Part shown: positions 11,701 to 23,465 of the stretch, in pieces
How positions within the stretch are numbered: position 1 is the first letter of the stretch
How the letters are laid out: each line of letters opens with the position of its first letter
Source: Aquilaria yunnanensis
Lineage: Eukaryota; Streptophyta; Magnoliopsida; Malvales; Thymelaeaceae
Direction: 5' to 3'
Assembly: GCA_039654915.1 (NCBI GenBank)
Contig: CM077599.1
Coordinates: 76,166,001 to 76,230,000 of the forward strand
DNA length: 64,000 bases
The notes under the pieces: model-generated
Told to the model about the DNA's origin: nothing
Database searches by the model: none
What the model saw: only the letters and a program-made list of their open reading frames with translations
Position numbers and translations under genes: made by a program

Positions 11701-11709
11701 AAACCAAAA
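11701..11709. repeat. Right 9-bp target site duplication of the MULE
   Basis: AAACCAAAA, identical to 4506-4514. Confidence 0.9.
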
Positions 11710-11720
11710 GGTTCTTAAAA

Positions 11721-12234
11721 GGCCTAAAGTCCCCTTTACCCCCTAAACTTTACCAACTTAGACTTTTTACCCCTAAACTTTGACTCAGATTAATTCGCTT
11801 CTCAAACTTTGCAAAATAAAACTTTTTACCCCTCAATCCAATTAAATGAAGAATGTGTACTAAAATGAAAATAAAAAAAAATGAATGGCTAACTAAATTA
11901 TTTGTTTAATCGTTGACTTTTGTGAGCAAATAATAAGAAGCCTTAACACAAACTTATAAACGAAGATAAGGGAAAGATGGACAATTTAAAATGTGAAACT
12001 GAAGCTTTTGTGCTTATTGTTTACTCACAATGGTCAACCATCGGACAAATGATTTAGTTAGCCCTTTAATTCTCTTTTTATTTTTATTTTAGTACACATT
12101 CTCAATTTAACCGGGTTAAGGGATAAAATGTCCCAATTTGTAAAATTTTGAGAGGCGAGTCAAACCGAGACAAAGTCCAAGAGATAAATTGTCTGAGTTA
12201 ATAAAGTTCTGGGGGCAAATGGGGCTTTAGGCCA
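11721..12234. mobile_element. 514-bp MULE-type MITE with ~210-bp inverted repeats
   Basis: The first and last ~210 bases are reverse complements with scattered mismatches, beginning GGCCTAAAG and ending CTTTAGGCCA, so the element can fold into one long hairpin. It is flanked by TTCTTAAAA (11712-11720) and TTTTTAAAA (12235-12243), a 9-bp duplication with one mismatch. No coding sequence is present. The left duplication lies only two bases beyond that of the large MULE. Confidence 0.8.
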
Positions 12235-12596
12235 TTTTTAAAATGTCAAATCCAGCAGCAACCATATAATTGGTTCGGCCTAAGTGTCCTAGAGCGGGAG
12301 CAACAACGGCAATTAAGTAAAAATGTTATAAAAATAAGAATGGAAGCAATAATTGAAAGCAAGAGAAGATGCATAATAGTAGAAGTGCCAACTCAAAATA
12401 GAAAAATTATTTAATTTGGATTGGATAATTTTGAAAAATCATTGGTTCTTTATTTTTTACTTGGTTTGAACCAACCTGTGTGACAGTGTTAGCACCCCTA
12501 CCTAAGTAATGTAATTAGCAAAAACTAAAGCACAGCGGTGCAAGCGGGGACAGTTCAAACCTCCAATGAGCAACTTTGTAATTGTTAACTGTTTTC

Positions 12597-12628
12597 TTTT
12601 CCCGCTCCCTCACATGATCGTTCCCGCC
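12597..12628 (+). promoter_or_regulatory. E2F-like sites in the DPB2 promoter
   Basis: TTTTCCCGC at 12597-12605 is a perfect E2F consensus core (TTTSSCGC), and TTCCCGCC at 12621-12628 is a close variant. They lie ~75-105 bases before the DPB2 ATG. Plant DNA replication genes are typically driven at G1/S by E2F/DP factors, so the placement fits, but binding is inferred. Confidence 0.6.
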
Positions 12629-12700
12629 CAATCCAGTTTAGGCAGCAAAACCCTTGCCCTTGCTTTGGCACAGTGCAATTTCTTCCGAGAGAGACCGAAA

Positions 12701-13860
12701 ATGGGGGCGCAGACGAGGAAGAAGGTACAGAAGAAGTTCAAGATAAGAGGGTACACTCTGAAAGTGGATGCTCTGGAAGAGGTCCTCTCCTTCGTCGGCC
12801 ACTTTGAAGAGGAGAACGAAGACGACGCCATCGATCTCCTCCTCGACCAGCTCGACAGCGAATCGCGTATTGTGTTTCTTTTTTCTCTTCTAATCTTGAT
12901 CTTGACGCATATTCTTCAACTGATGTATTAATTTTCGGAATTCGGCAGTGAAGTCGTCCATAATCGAGAAGGATCCTGTGCACCGAGTGGTTTCCCTTTT
13001 GTTGGAGGCCGAAGGCGCCGTTGACGAATGCCCAGTTGGTGTATCCGCCGATTCGGCTCTCCGGGTGATCGATGCCTTCTTGGTGCCCAAGTTCCGATAC
13101 GACCCAATCAAGAAGCAATTTTACGAGTACTATTATTTCTATGCTGCTACTTCTATTTTCTTCAATGTTTTGTTTTAATTGTTTTCATATTCATTCATAT
13201 AGTGTCAGACTAATGGTTGGTTTCTTTATATGATTCGGTTGAGGCAATTCTCTCCCGTTGTGATGAAAAAAATGGTCTCTTTTATTGCGTCGCAGACATA
13301 CAGGCAGTTTACCAATCCATGGTGAAGCTTTAGCAAAAGCTTCTTTATATAGGGATAGATTTCTCTTGCTGTTCCAGAGGGTTTCTCGTGATCAGCATTT
13401 TATGAAACGTGCATTTGATTCTGAGCTGGGTCTGGCTGGAAGCTTCGAGGTCAGTTTGCCTTGAACTTTTTCTGGTTGTTTTATTGCGTTGGGAATCATT
13501 CATTTATCTATATGTAGTTCCCTTGTAGAAATCTTATTATTGAAATATGAAAACTTAAATTAACCATAATGATGGTTGTGTAATTTCATGTGATAAACTT
13601 GGCAGCTATCTCCAATCCAGTCCCTGGTTGGGCAAAGTGGGAGAAGATGGGTCATGGGCATGATCTCCCAGTTGGAGGATGGGCATTTCTACTTGGAAGA
13701 CCTTACTGCTGCAGTTGAGATTGACTTGTCTAAAGCAATATCCTTTGCTCAATTATATAATTAATTGTGTCAATTGGTTACTTTGTCCCTGAGTGAAATG
13801 GTGTTTCTTTTTTCCTTGGTCATTTGGGGTTAGAGCACATTTTGCTGATTTTACTCAAGA

Positions 13861-13905
<45 letters not shown>

Positions 13906-16751
13906 AAATTTTATTTTTATTTTTACCAGATCACTGCTGTTTAGAACTCAATCATTTCTTAGTCAGTATATCTTCTGATTGGTAAGCTCCAAAGGAGTAA
14001 CCATGCTCTTATCTCTGTCTTTCTTAAGAACAGAACTTGACACAATTGATAATGGATCTAAGCAACTTTGGTTTCCTTGACATTCAATACAAAATAACTA
14101 CAGGATTGTTCACAGAAAACACCATAATTGTAGCAGAGGGAGTCATGCTTCCAGAAGGAGTATTCCAGGTTGGAACTATTGTGGTTTCTGAAGATGTTTT
14201 AGTTTCAGTTGTTTCATTGCTTTTTCAGTAACCAAGAGTGACCATCTGGCATTTTTGGTTCTCCTCAAACTCAGAAGCAGAGATGTTGAAATATTTACAT
14301 ATAATTATGGTCATAATTCGGTTTCATTAATACAATCATTTTACAAAATTTGAAAGTTCACCATAAGCAAGAGCTGACTTTGGGATATTCCTCGTCTCCC
14401 AACCTCCATAATTTGGAATCTGTAATCACAGAGATTTAATTATTGTTGTACAAATATATCTTGAAGCAGTTGCAATGATCTTAACTTCAGGCATGTTGTA
14501 CAATGCTGCTCTTGTTTGAAGATGCCACGGGAACATTATTTTGCTGGTTCTCATTGTAACATCACTTCTTTGTAAGCAAGAGTCACCATTTGGGATGTTG
14601 TTATTCTCTCCAAGATGCCCTAAAAATGTCTTGGATACACCTAGATGAAGATGGATTTACAATTATGTTGGTGTTGCAGTCATCCAATTTGCCCACGTCG
14701 ACAATCTAACAAAAATCTCATGTATCTCTGAATGTTCCAGTTATTCCAGATGGCACTATCATCAACATAATCAACTTTGAAAGGTTTAGTAATTAGCAGC
14801 AGTGTTATAATTATGAAAGATACTGTAGCACGTTCTTTTTCTTTATAGACATGTTTCCTTTAATCCGTAATTTAAACACACTTGTTATGCAATGAACCTG
14901 TGCAGTGCAGTTGGCATATTGACAGAATGCTGATAAAATTTCCCTTTTAATTATTTCAGTGTTCACCTTTCAGCATCTTTTCATTTGTTGGCATTTCTTT
15001 GTGATGAAGGTGATTACGTGTGGATTTCCACCATTAGAGGATAGAGAAAAGTCACTTAGAGTAGTTGGGGCGAATGACTTCTTTGGTGGTGGTCTTCTGA
15101 CGAAGGAGGAAATGGTACCGTAATATCTTAAACACTTTTTAGATAGGTCCTTTGAAATTTTGGGGTACTTCAAATTGGTCACTAACTGAGATTCTTGGAT
15201 ATACCTAATAGCTCAGAATTTCAGATCTTGAGAAGGGAGCTGTTAACGACATGTTTGTCATTCTTTCTGATATTTGGCTTGATAATGAAGAGGTAATTTA
15301 CAAGATCCCTCCAAATATTATTTTTCTTTGTTTCAGAATTTCAGTATTCTGTTCTATAAGATATTGCTTTCCTTAAATTGTGAGGTTTCTCAATAACTGT
15401 TATTCATTGGTAGAGAAGGCTATGGAAAAGCTAAGAACTGTGCTCACTGGTTTCGAGGATTCAGAAGCTGTTCCTTCATTGTTTGTTTTCATGGGAAACT
15501 TTTCCTCTCATACATGTAACCTATCATTCAATTCTTTCTCAACTCTCAGGTAAGAAAAGATCTGCCTAACGCAACACACCCACCCCAAACCCATTGTGAT
15601 TCTTCCTTAGTGCGTAATTTCAATTTTGCTATCATCTCCGCAAAAAGATCTTTTTAGATTGACTATAACATAAACTCTGACCTGCAGATCGCAGTTTGAC
15701 AAACTTGGGCAAATGATAGCCGCTCACCATCGCCTAAAAGAACAGAGTCGTTTCCTGTTTATTCCTGGTCCTGGTGATGCAGGTACTGAAAAAATATCCT
15801 TCGTTGTGGTCCATTACTAATGAAATCTCTTTCCTGTTACCCAGATATAGTTATATTGCTAGATGAAGAGTTACCTAGCTGTTGTTGACACCACCAGGTC
15901 CATCAAGAGTTCTTCCCCAGTGTTCTTTACCCAAGTTTTTCACTGATGAAATCCAGAAGCATGTCCCGAATTGCATATTTTCAAGCAATCCTTGCAGGTT
16001 AGTGCAGTAATTGATGCTTCAAAACAATGAATGTTGTTTGTACCCCAAGCAACAAGTTTATCCAGTGGGAGATAGTAGTAGAATTTCTTTGTAATCAATT
16101 CCTTTTAGGGCTATAAAGCACCATGCAGATATGCTGATTTTTATTTTAATTTATGTTCAAATGCAGAATAAAGTTCTATGGACAGGAGATAGTCTTCTTT
16201 CGTCAAGATCTTCTGTATAGAATGCGCCGCTCATGTTTAGTCCCTCCTTCTAATGAAGAAACTAGTGACCCTTTTGAGCATGTAATTTATGTGTGGTCCA
16301 TTTCTTTTTATGATTGATCTGGTCAATTAAGCCTTCAAATAAAGCTAATATGTTAAGAGTTTTGTTTGCAGCTTGTAGCTACTATAACTCATCAGAGTCA
16401 TCTCTGTCCACTTCCACTTTTTGCGCAACCCATTATATGGAACTATGACCACTGCCTCCATCTATTCCCAACACCACATACGGTAATGATTTTCTTCCTT
16501 TATCTGCTGTTTTTTTATTATCTCTACTTTGCATGTCCAAAGGCAAAAATCAGAATTCGGTAGCTTCTGCCCAGAATGCTTAGATTTGCAGTCTTGTGTT
16601 GTCGTTTCAGATAATTGTAGGCGACAAAAGTGAGCAGAAGGCGTTCAAGTACACTGGAATCACTTGCTTTAACCCAGGGTCGTTCTCGAACGACAGCAAA
16701 TTCGTGGTATATCGTCCTTGTTCTCAGGAAGTTGAGTTTTCAGCCGTATGA
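12701..16751 (+). CDS. DPB2: DNA polymerase epsilon subunit B (DPB2/POLE2), 13 exons, 528 aa
   Basis: Non-catalytic second subunit of the leading-strand replicase Pol epsilon, acting in the nucleus and linking the polymerase to the CMG helicase. Exons: 12701-12866, 12949-13126, 13296-13449, 13606-13737, 14091-14168, 15010-15114, 15212-15292, 15419-15549, 15688-15782, 15898-15997, 16167-16281, 16372-16482, 16611-16751. All phases agree and sum to 1587 bases (528 residues; Arabidopsis DPB2 is about the same). The N-terminal Dpoe2NT helical domain covers residues ~1-75. The inactive calcineurin-like phosphoesterase fold of B subunits includes FVILSDIWLD (~285), FVFMGNFSS (~325), FLFIPGPGDAG (~370), HLCPLPLFAQPIIWNYDH (~455) and CFNPGSFS (~505). 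The ATG sits in a conserved MGAQTRKKVQKKFKIRGY start. Introns are GT-AG except intron 4, which is AT-AC. Exon 6 and 8 acceptors are AAG and should be confirmed by cDNA. Confidence 0.95.
13738..14090 (+). other. U12-type AT-AC intron (DPB2 intron 4)
   Basis: The donor is ATATCCTTT (13738-13746), the branch site TTCCTTGAC (14073-14081) and the acceptor AC at 14089-14090, all exact matches to the minor-spliceosome AT-AC consensus, with the branch adenosine ~10 bases from the 3' end. Joining at these points keeps phase 0 and gives DLSKA/KITTGLFTENT, which matches the family across the junction. No GT-AG alternative keeps this frame. Confidence 0.92.
13865..13901 (+). repeat. (CT)n microsatellite in the DPB2 AT-AC intron
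   Basis: An uninterrupted CT dinucleotide run of about 37 bases. Confidence 0.95.
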
Positions 16752-17408
16752 TTATCAGGGAAGTTTGCTCGAACAAGCCTTCCAAAATGAGTTTGGTTTC
16801 AAATAATCAATTCCATTTCGAGGCTCATGCCAATTGACAGTTATTTTGTGGCCCTTCTACGGGAGGAGGAGACAATGGAAGGCATGGAAGCAGAAGGCTG
16901 ACATCTTCCCTGTTAAGTCTGGTGAAGATAGAACTGAAGTAAATACTCCGGTCTCCCCCTCCTGGGAACATACAATCCTTCACCATAAGTTGAACGCAAA
17001 TCATAATTTTTACTGTAACTAAACCTGACAGGAGATTGTGTACCAGCCTCCTGTTGAAGAAATGATTATTACTTTTAACATTAGTCTTTGTTCGATTGTT
17101 CCAGACGAACTTTGATGCAAGCATAAGCTTCATTGACAAGTCTCACAAATGATCAGTGGACAGTTTCAAATTTGCTAATATTTGTAAGGAGGAACTTTTT
17201 GTACACAAATTGTAATTGAACTGCTGTATCAAGCATTTATATGATTTACTATTAGATACACCCATAGCATGATGATAAAAAGCGACATGGTGAAGCTGGT
17301 CTGTGCAGATGAGTAACAGCTCCGGCACTTCACTTTCAGCAAGGCAATTTTCAACCGTACGGCTGACTTTTTCCCCCACATATCTTCAACCGTATTCTGA
17401 TCAAGATC
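16752..17408. other. Convergent 3' intergenic region between DPB2 and LACS
   Basis: It holds the 3' untranslated regions of two genes that face each other and no further gene. Open frames on both strands here (16825-17139, 17143-17379) lack family similarity. Confidence 0.6.
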
Positions 17409-20400
17409 TTATTTCTTGTACATATCTTCAATGATATTCTGTACAAGGAGATTTCAACTAGTTTCAGCAGGCGAAATTCAGGCATATACTTTATATTCGG
17501 CATATAGGAAGAGCTAGCTACCTTATAATATTTCAGCAACTGAGGCCTCTTCTTCTTATATGTTGGGGTGAGGAGATCACGCTCCATGTCAAATGGTACT
17601 GGGTCCAGGTGAACAGCCTTGATATGTTCAAAACCTTTCAGCTGCAACAACATAATAATGAAGAACTCAAACCATAGCTTCAGTAGAGTTAGTGCACAAG
17701 AACTTCTTCCATAGATGGTGTAATAGACACGCACTTTAACATGAAACATTGATCGAAATCAATGCGGTACCTTTTTCTCTTTAGCAATATTTGTGAGCTG
17801 CCCAAGTATGTATTCTTTTGCCTTTGGATTTTGACAGATGGAGAGGAAGTCACCTGTCACACCGTTTTCTTGAGCCCATTGTCTAAGTGCTTGCTCATTA
17901 GGATTGACAACTGCTACAAGGTAGGACTCAAAACTGCTCCCATAAATCCATATCTAAATGCGCAACCAAAGGGGGAAAAACACCAAAAAAATAAACAAAT
18001 GCACATGTTGTTCATAAATCTAGCATATATGATAAGCTATAAGCAGTGGTGGAGGATAGTATATGTTGGAGTGGCCATGAGAAGTTTGAATATTAATTGC
18101 ATATCCATTAGGAAAACTCTGAAATCATGATTCCATAAGAGCATACCGAATCAATATCAGGCACAAGACCATAAATGTTCTCCAGGTTTTCAACTGCAAC
18201 GTATTCTCCTTGTGAAAGTTTAAAAATGTTCTTCTTTCTGTCGATGATTTTCATGCTTCCATCAGCTTGCCACTCACCAATATCCCCTAATGGAAAGAGG
18301 AAAGATGTCTTAACTTGAAATGAATAAATTTAAAAGCCAGATTCTAATGACGGAACAGATTTTATTAGCATACCTGTGTGAAACCACCCATCAACCATCA
18401 CCTCTTTGGTCAGATCGTCACGCTTGAAGTAACCTGAAAACAGAGTATTTCCCCGGATGCAAATCTCCCCACGAGGTGTGCTTGCAAGAGCATCATATCC
18501 CATTTCAGGAACAGATTCTAGGCATATATCCACATTAGGCACTGGAGGTCCCACAGTACCAAGCATCGGCAGTTCATTTGGTAGTGAGACAAAGGTTCCA
18601 GCACAGCTCTCAGTCAGCCCTGCAAGCAAGTCACTTTAAGATAGATCGGGCAATTCCTGCATAGTGGTAACTATGGATAACGTGATTAAAGTATGAACAA
18701 TCAGATCATGTACATATCAGGTTTACTTCAGAACATACCATAGCCCTGTAAAACATGACAACATGCCACCACCCGAAGGAATGCTTCCACATGAGTAGCA
18801 AGAGGTGCTGCACCAGACAGTATAAGTCGAACCTTCCCTCCCAATCCTTGTTTGACCTGAAAATTTGAGTATAACAATGGGAAGAGTCGGAATCGTTCCA
18901 ACCAATTTGTTAGCTAGCTCATTGCAGGTGAAGAGGGGCCACATGGAGAATGAAGGACTATTTTCCATCACCTTACTAAATACAATTCTGTCAAATATAG
19001 GAGATGCTTCATCATGTTTCAGTCCCTTCTGCATCTTGCTCCATTTGCTGCAGAGTTTACAACAAACATTCATACTGGTTACATAGAAAGACAAGATCTT
19101 GAGATCAGCAAGGGTGTAGCATACGAAAAACTGACGTCCTGGGATTACCATCCCGATCTCTGATAGCGACTTAATTTACAAACATGGGAGGGCCTATGTA
19201 GTTACAAGTGAACCTTGAACCAAAGTAAGACGAAATCTGACTGCACAAGCAATTAGGATCGAACTAGTTGCTTCAGGTCACTTCAATTAATTGTTTTATC
19301 TGTAACTGGATGGGGATGGGAGCACCTCCGTTAATTCAGTTTTTCCACTCTTTTTTATTTGAGCTATAGACATCAGAAAATCTTAGTAATTGCAAATCTT
19401 TTTTCCCTTTTACCATCCTAAAGCATATAATCATAAAAATGATATAGAATTTCAAATGATGGGCAACCCTTGGAAACATTAATTGGTAAGATAAGAAGCC
19501 ATGAATTTGTGTGGCTGTACATAAACAAAATGAGGAAAAAAAAAAAAAAGCAAAGTCAAAGTAGAAACGAGATCTCACTAGGAGTGTGCAAAGTTGAACA
19601 AATGCCTCTTCAAGAAGCCTCCCGACGATATCTTCTGTGTCAAACCTGATCAAATTCAGATATTTTACCCTAATGAGATCACAGGCTATATGTATCCATT
19701 TTGGTTATTATGCAATGGGCACTTAACCGTAAGGGAAGCATCAATCAAACTTTTTTTAAACAAAATAAACGACAGAAAGTTTACCTGAATATATTCTATC
19801 TAATACACGAGGAACAGCGCAAAAAATGGTTGGCTTCAGCTCTCCAATGTCTTCAATCAATAGTTTGACATCCTGAAGTTGAAACAATTAAGTAGTTACG
19901 CTCCTGAAATTCTAACATGGTGAAAGAGAAGCATGTAAAAAATACCCTTTTTTATTTTACATTATAGGGAGGTTGGAATGCTTACCCCACGCCAAAATCC
20001 TATTGAGGCACCTTGTGAAATAAAGAACTCCTCGATTACTCGGTCAAAAATGTGTGCAAGAGGAAGATAAGAAAGATATACATCCTGTGCTGTTAACTGT
20101 AGAATTATATGGAAATATATAAATAAGATTTCCAAATAATTTATACTTGCTGTAAAGAGTAGAGAGAAGGAACAAGGTCTGGGAATCACCTGTTCATGTA
20201 CACTCTCTAAAAGGCATTTTACACCAGCAATAAGTGTGATGATGCTATCATTTGAAATCATAACTCCCTTAGGATCACCAGTTGTTCCACTTGTATACAT
20301 TATTGTACAGATGTCACTTCTTTTTTTCACAGGCAGATCAAAATGCTTATTTTCTCCCTGGAAGGAGATCCCATAGCTTGAGTTAGAAACAATACATGCT

Positions 20401-22823
20401 AGAATCTCAAAGGAACAACAAATATGTTATCTTGCAAGGTGTTTACATGTTGAAACCACAAAACTTCCCTATAAGCATTCCAGGTGAGTAGAATATTGAA
20501 TACTGATATATATTAATCCTGGACATGTCTCGGTTTAGCTATCAAAATGAATCTCTCCAAAAATTTTCAGTTGGTAAGATCCTTGGGTTCCAACATGTGT
20601 GCCATCACCATTTTCTAATGGATCGACAATTTATTGAATCTTTTACTCAAAGACCAAAAGCATTGCTCTTAGACAGTGTAATAGAGCCAAATATCAGTTT
20701 AACAAGTACAACAGAATGTGTCGAACATACTTTTGGAAAGATATTCTAATTAGTTGACCAATAGATAAGGTTTTTAAAATGTAGTCTACCATGTGATAAA
20801 TTTTTGAAAGAAACAATAAAGCTCACGATGATGGCCTACCAATTGCAAGAATTCATCCCAAGAATATATCACCAAGCCAAATTTCTCAGCTTCTTTCTTT
20901 TGCTCATCTGTAACCTTACCAAAGCTCACAATTGCTGCACAAAGTGAAGACATTTCCAATATTGGCCTCTGAACAGACATACAGAATCAGTAGACCTAAT
21001 GGCTCAACTTACTTCTCAAGTATTTGGCTGAGCTTGGAAATGTTCTAAACAGCTGCATGTACAAGAGAAAAACCGTTGATATCAGGAAAATGTGAAAAAT
21101 AATGAAGGAAAACCGTAAAATATGACAGACCTTGAGAACAATGGGTAAAAGTGAAACTGGCTTCATATATTGTAATATATGATTTTACTAATGCTAAAAC
21201 TAAACTTCCAAGACTAGGTCTTGTTAATAGATCCTGCATTTTCCACACATAGCGCACCTCAGCAATCTTTTTCTCCTCAGTGAAAGCAATTGAAACTTCT
21301 GCATGGCATATGATGAACTCCACAGCACCAGCACCTAAAATATACAAGAGGCAAATGCACATTCGTGCTTGTTTCTTAAGGATTCCAAAAGAACTTGCAC
21401 TATAGACTAATACTTTCCAGCATGATGAACAGTTAGCTATCAGTCACATATTTGCAAATAACAGCATTTTCAATTGCATCGGTCAGGTAAAATTAAACGC
21501 CATATAGGTAAATCAGATAAAAAGAATTCTCAAAAAGGTAATAAAACATAAACATGCATACCTAAAGTATCATATAAAGGAACACAATAAAGTCCATGAG
21601 CATTGCAGGCCTGCATAATGTGTATATTCATCAGTAAATGTGAAGACGGTGAGAGGTTACCCACATCAAACCTCTCTAAGCAATAGATTTGTAACTACTT
21701 TTTCATGGAAAACAATAGGTTGGCACATCAGAAAGGGAGTAGATTGAAAAGGAAATCATCACCTCCATGCTCATAACCCACTCAGGGCAGTTTGCACCAT
21801 AGATACCACATTTTGCTCCCTGTGATCCAGTCGAAACAAGACATCACTTGACCGGTAAATGAGCTTAAATATGTTCACTAGCGAAGAGAAAGTGCCTTAC
21901 TTGTTCAATACCGCAGCTGCGAATCGCATTTCCTAGCTTCACTACTATATCATATACTTGTTTGTACGTTCGCCAGACATACTTCCCAGCCTACAACACC
22001 AGAGTATACTTAGACAAAATAACCAACAAATGCATAAATCGCCATGGAATGCAATCAAATAAGGATTAATCCTATACCACTGCTTTTAATGAGGGATTTA
22101 ATGAGGGTCAATTAATGCCGGTTCCTCACATGTCGCATTAGGTCCGTTTGAATTATTATAAGAGAACCCTTTTTATGGATTTATTTACGATGATTGCCCC
22201 ACAAGCTTCTGGTAACTTTGGATATTAAGTTGGATCAGGGGAAACTGTGTCCTTGTGACCCTGACGTGCCCCGGCATTAATTGGCTCTCTTTAATTGCGA
22301 ACGAACTGGTTCTTAGTTTTTTTTTTTTTCACTATATAAGCATCCTTGTACAATTAACAACTGTGTAAGTTAAATGAAAACTAAAACATAATTACAAAAT
22401 AAAAAAAAAAACCAACGGTGTACCAAGAATCTAGGGTCAAGTAAACATGGGTCGTTCTTGAGAAAAGACTTAGAAACACATACCTTGCCGTCCGCTATCT
22501 CACGGTGACCAAGCATAGGATTGTTCGGGTTCTTTTCTACAGACAAACTGAAATAAGCAGAAAAAAAACATGAATTGATCACTATAGTACAAGAACAAAA
22601 AGAATAATTGGCATATAAACCATTTCCCGGGAACAGAGTTGACTTCGTGGGAAAACAGAACGGCTCACCGGAAAACGTCCCAGCAACTGTCCATTCCAGG
22701 AACTGGATCAGGAAACCCGTCCTTGGCAAACAAACTGCGATAGACGGGTCCCATCGACGGCCGCCCATCTCTTGCTTCTGTCGCCGGCGCCACCTCTACG
22801 ATGTACCTCTTCTGCGGCGCCAT
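17409..22823 (-). CDS. Long-chain acyl-CoA synthetase, LACS4-like, 19 exons, 657 aa
   Basis: Activates free long-chain fatty acids to acyl-CoA with ATP, feeding lipid synthesis, export and wax or storage lipid pathways; LACS4-type enzymes are usually ER-associated. Exons (gene order): 22823-22669, 22547-22484, 21990-21901, 21819-21763, 21610-21562, 21334-21258, 21052-21013, 20934-20840, 20357-20190, 20096-19986, 19872-19785, 19645-19579, 19047-18972, 18856-18739, 18619-18374, 18286-18147, 17953-17771, 17641-17522, 17438-17409; they sum to 1974 bases in phase. Key motifs: the AMP-binding P-loop TIMYTSGTTGDPKG (~227-240), YLSYLPLAHIFDR, GYGLTESCAGT, DGWFHTGDIGEW (~495-505) and IDRKKNIFKLSQGEY. 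The start MAPQKRYIVEVAP and the DGRPSMGPVYRSLFAKDGFPD block align with LACS4 (At4g23850). It ends NIIEDMYKK, slightly shorter than Arabidopsis LACS4 (666). LACS3/4/5 cannot be separated here. Confidence 0.94.
22098..22294. mobile_element. Small fold-back MITE in LACS intron 2
   Basis: TTAATGAGGGTCAATTAATGCCGG at 22098-22121 is mirrored by its near-perfect reverse complement at 22271-22294, about 200 bases apart, between exons 2 and 3 on the antisense side of the gene. Superfamily is uncertain because no clear target duplication was found. It does not touch the exon boundaries. Confidence 0.6.
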
Positions 22824-23194
22824 CTTCTGCAAACAGGAACCAAATCCGCCAGCCAATTAGTCCGGGTTTCGTCTTTATAGAAGTGGTCGCGGCTGGAGTT
22901 GAGTGGGTCAACAAATTCGGTGGCTGTGGGTGACCGGAGAGAGAGAAAAGTTTAGATTGACCGGTGGGAGTGGGACCCTTTCGGACGGTGACACTTCAGA
23001 TTTCCAACCAGACACCCCTTTAATTTCGCTCAACAGACAAACCGGAAATGTCCTGATAATTTTGCACGGAGGAATTTAGGGAAATGTCATATAATGCACC
23101 ATAGCTCATGTATACTTCACGCTATAGTTACTATTTTACCCTCACTAAAAATAAAAAAATTCCATCCATATTCTATCTTCCTCCTCTTGGATCA
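22824..23194. other. LACS promoter and 5' untranslated region
   Basis: Sequence upstream of the LACS start codon. No distinct element or second gene is recognised, apart from a purine-rich GGAGAGAGAGAAAAG stretch near 22936-22950. Confidence 0.45.
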
Positions 23195-23465
23195 CACGGC
23201 TGCAACGGACGACCACTTTATTCCGCGGTTGCAGGTGCTCTGCAAGAGACTAGAAGAATTGGAGAAGCAGGGGAAGAAGAATGGAGACAGAAGCTGCGGC
23301 AGATTGAAGAAGAAGATGATCAAGTCATTATAGTAGGCGGTTGAGACAAATATGGTGACTTTGGAGACGAAACAATGGAAGCTGGAAGATGAGACAGCGA
23401 CGGGGGAGGCAGATTCGCGATCGATGGCGGTCGGCAGCTGTAGCAGCAACAAATTCACAGTTATG
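23195..23465 (+). other. GC-rich gene-like fragment, unrecognised, cut by a MITE
   Basis: This stretch is clearly richer in GC than its surroundings and open for ~80-95 codons in overlapping frames (for example 23108-23344, and an ATG at 23352 leading to LETKQWKLEDETATGEADSR). It is interrupted at 23466 by a hAT-like MITE, and similar GAGAGG/GATGAATGCGAAGG sequence resumes at 24053. It may be a remnant exon or captured gene piece. I recognise no family. Confidence 0.35.
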
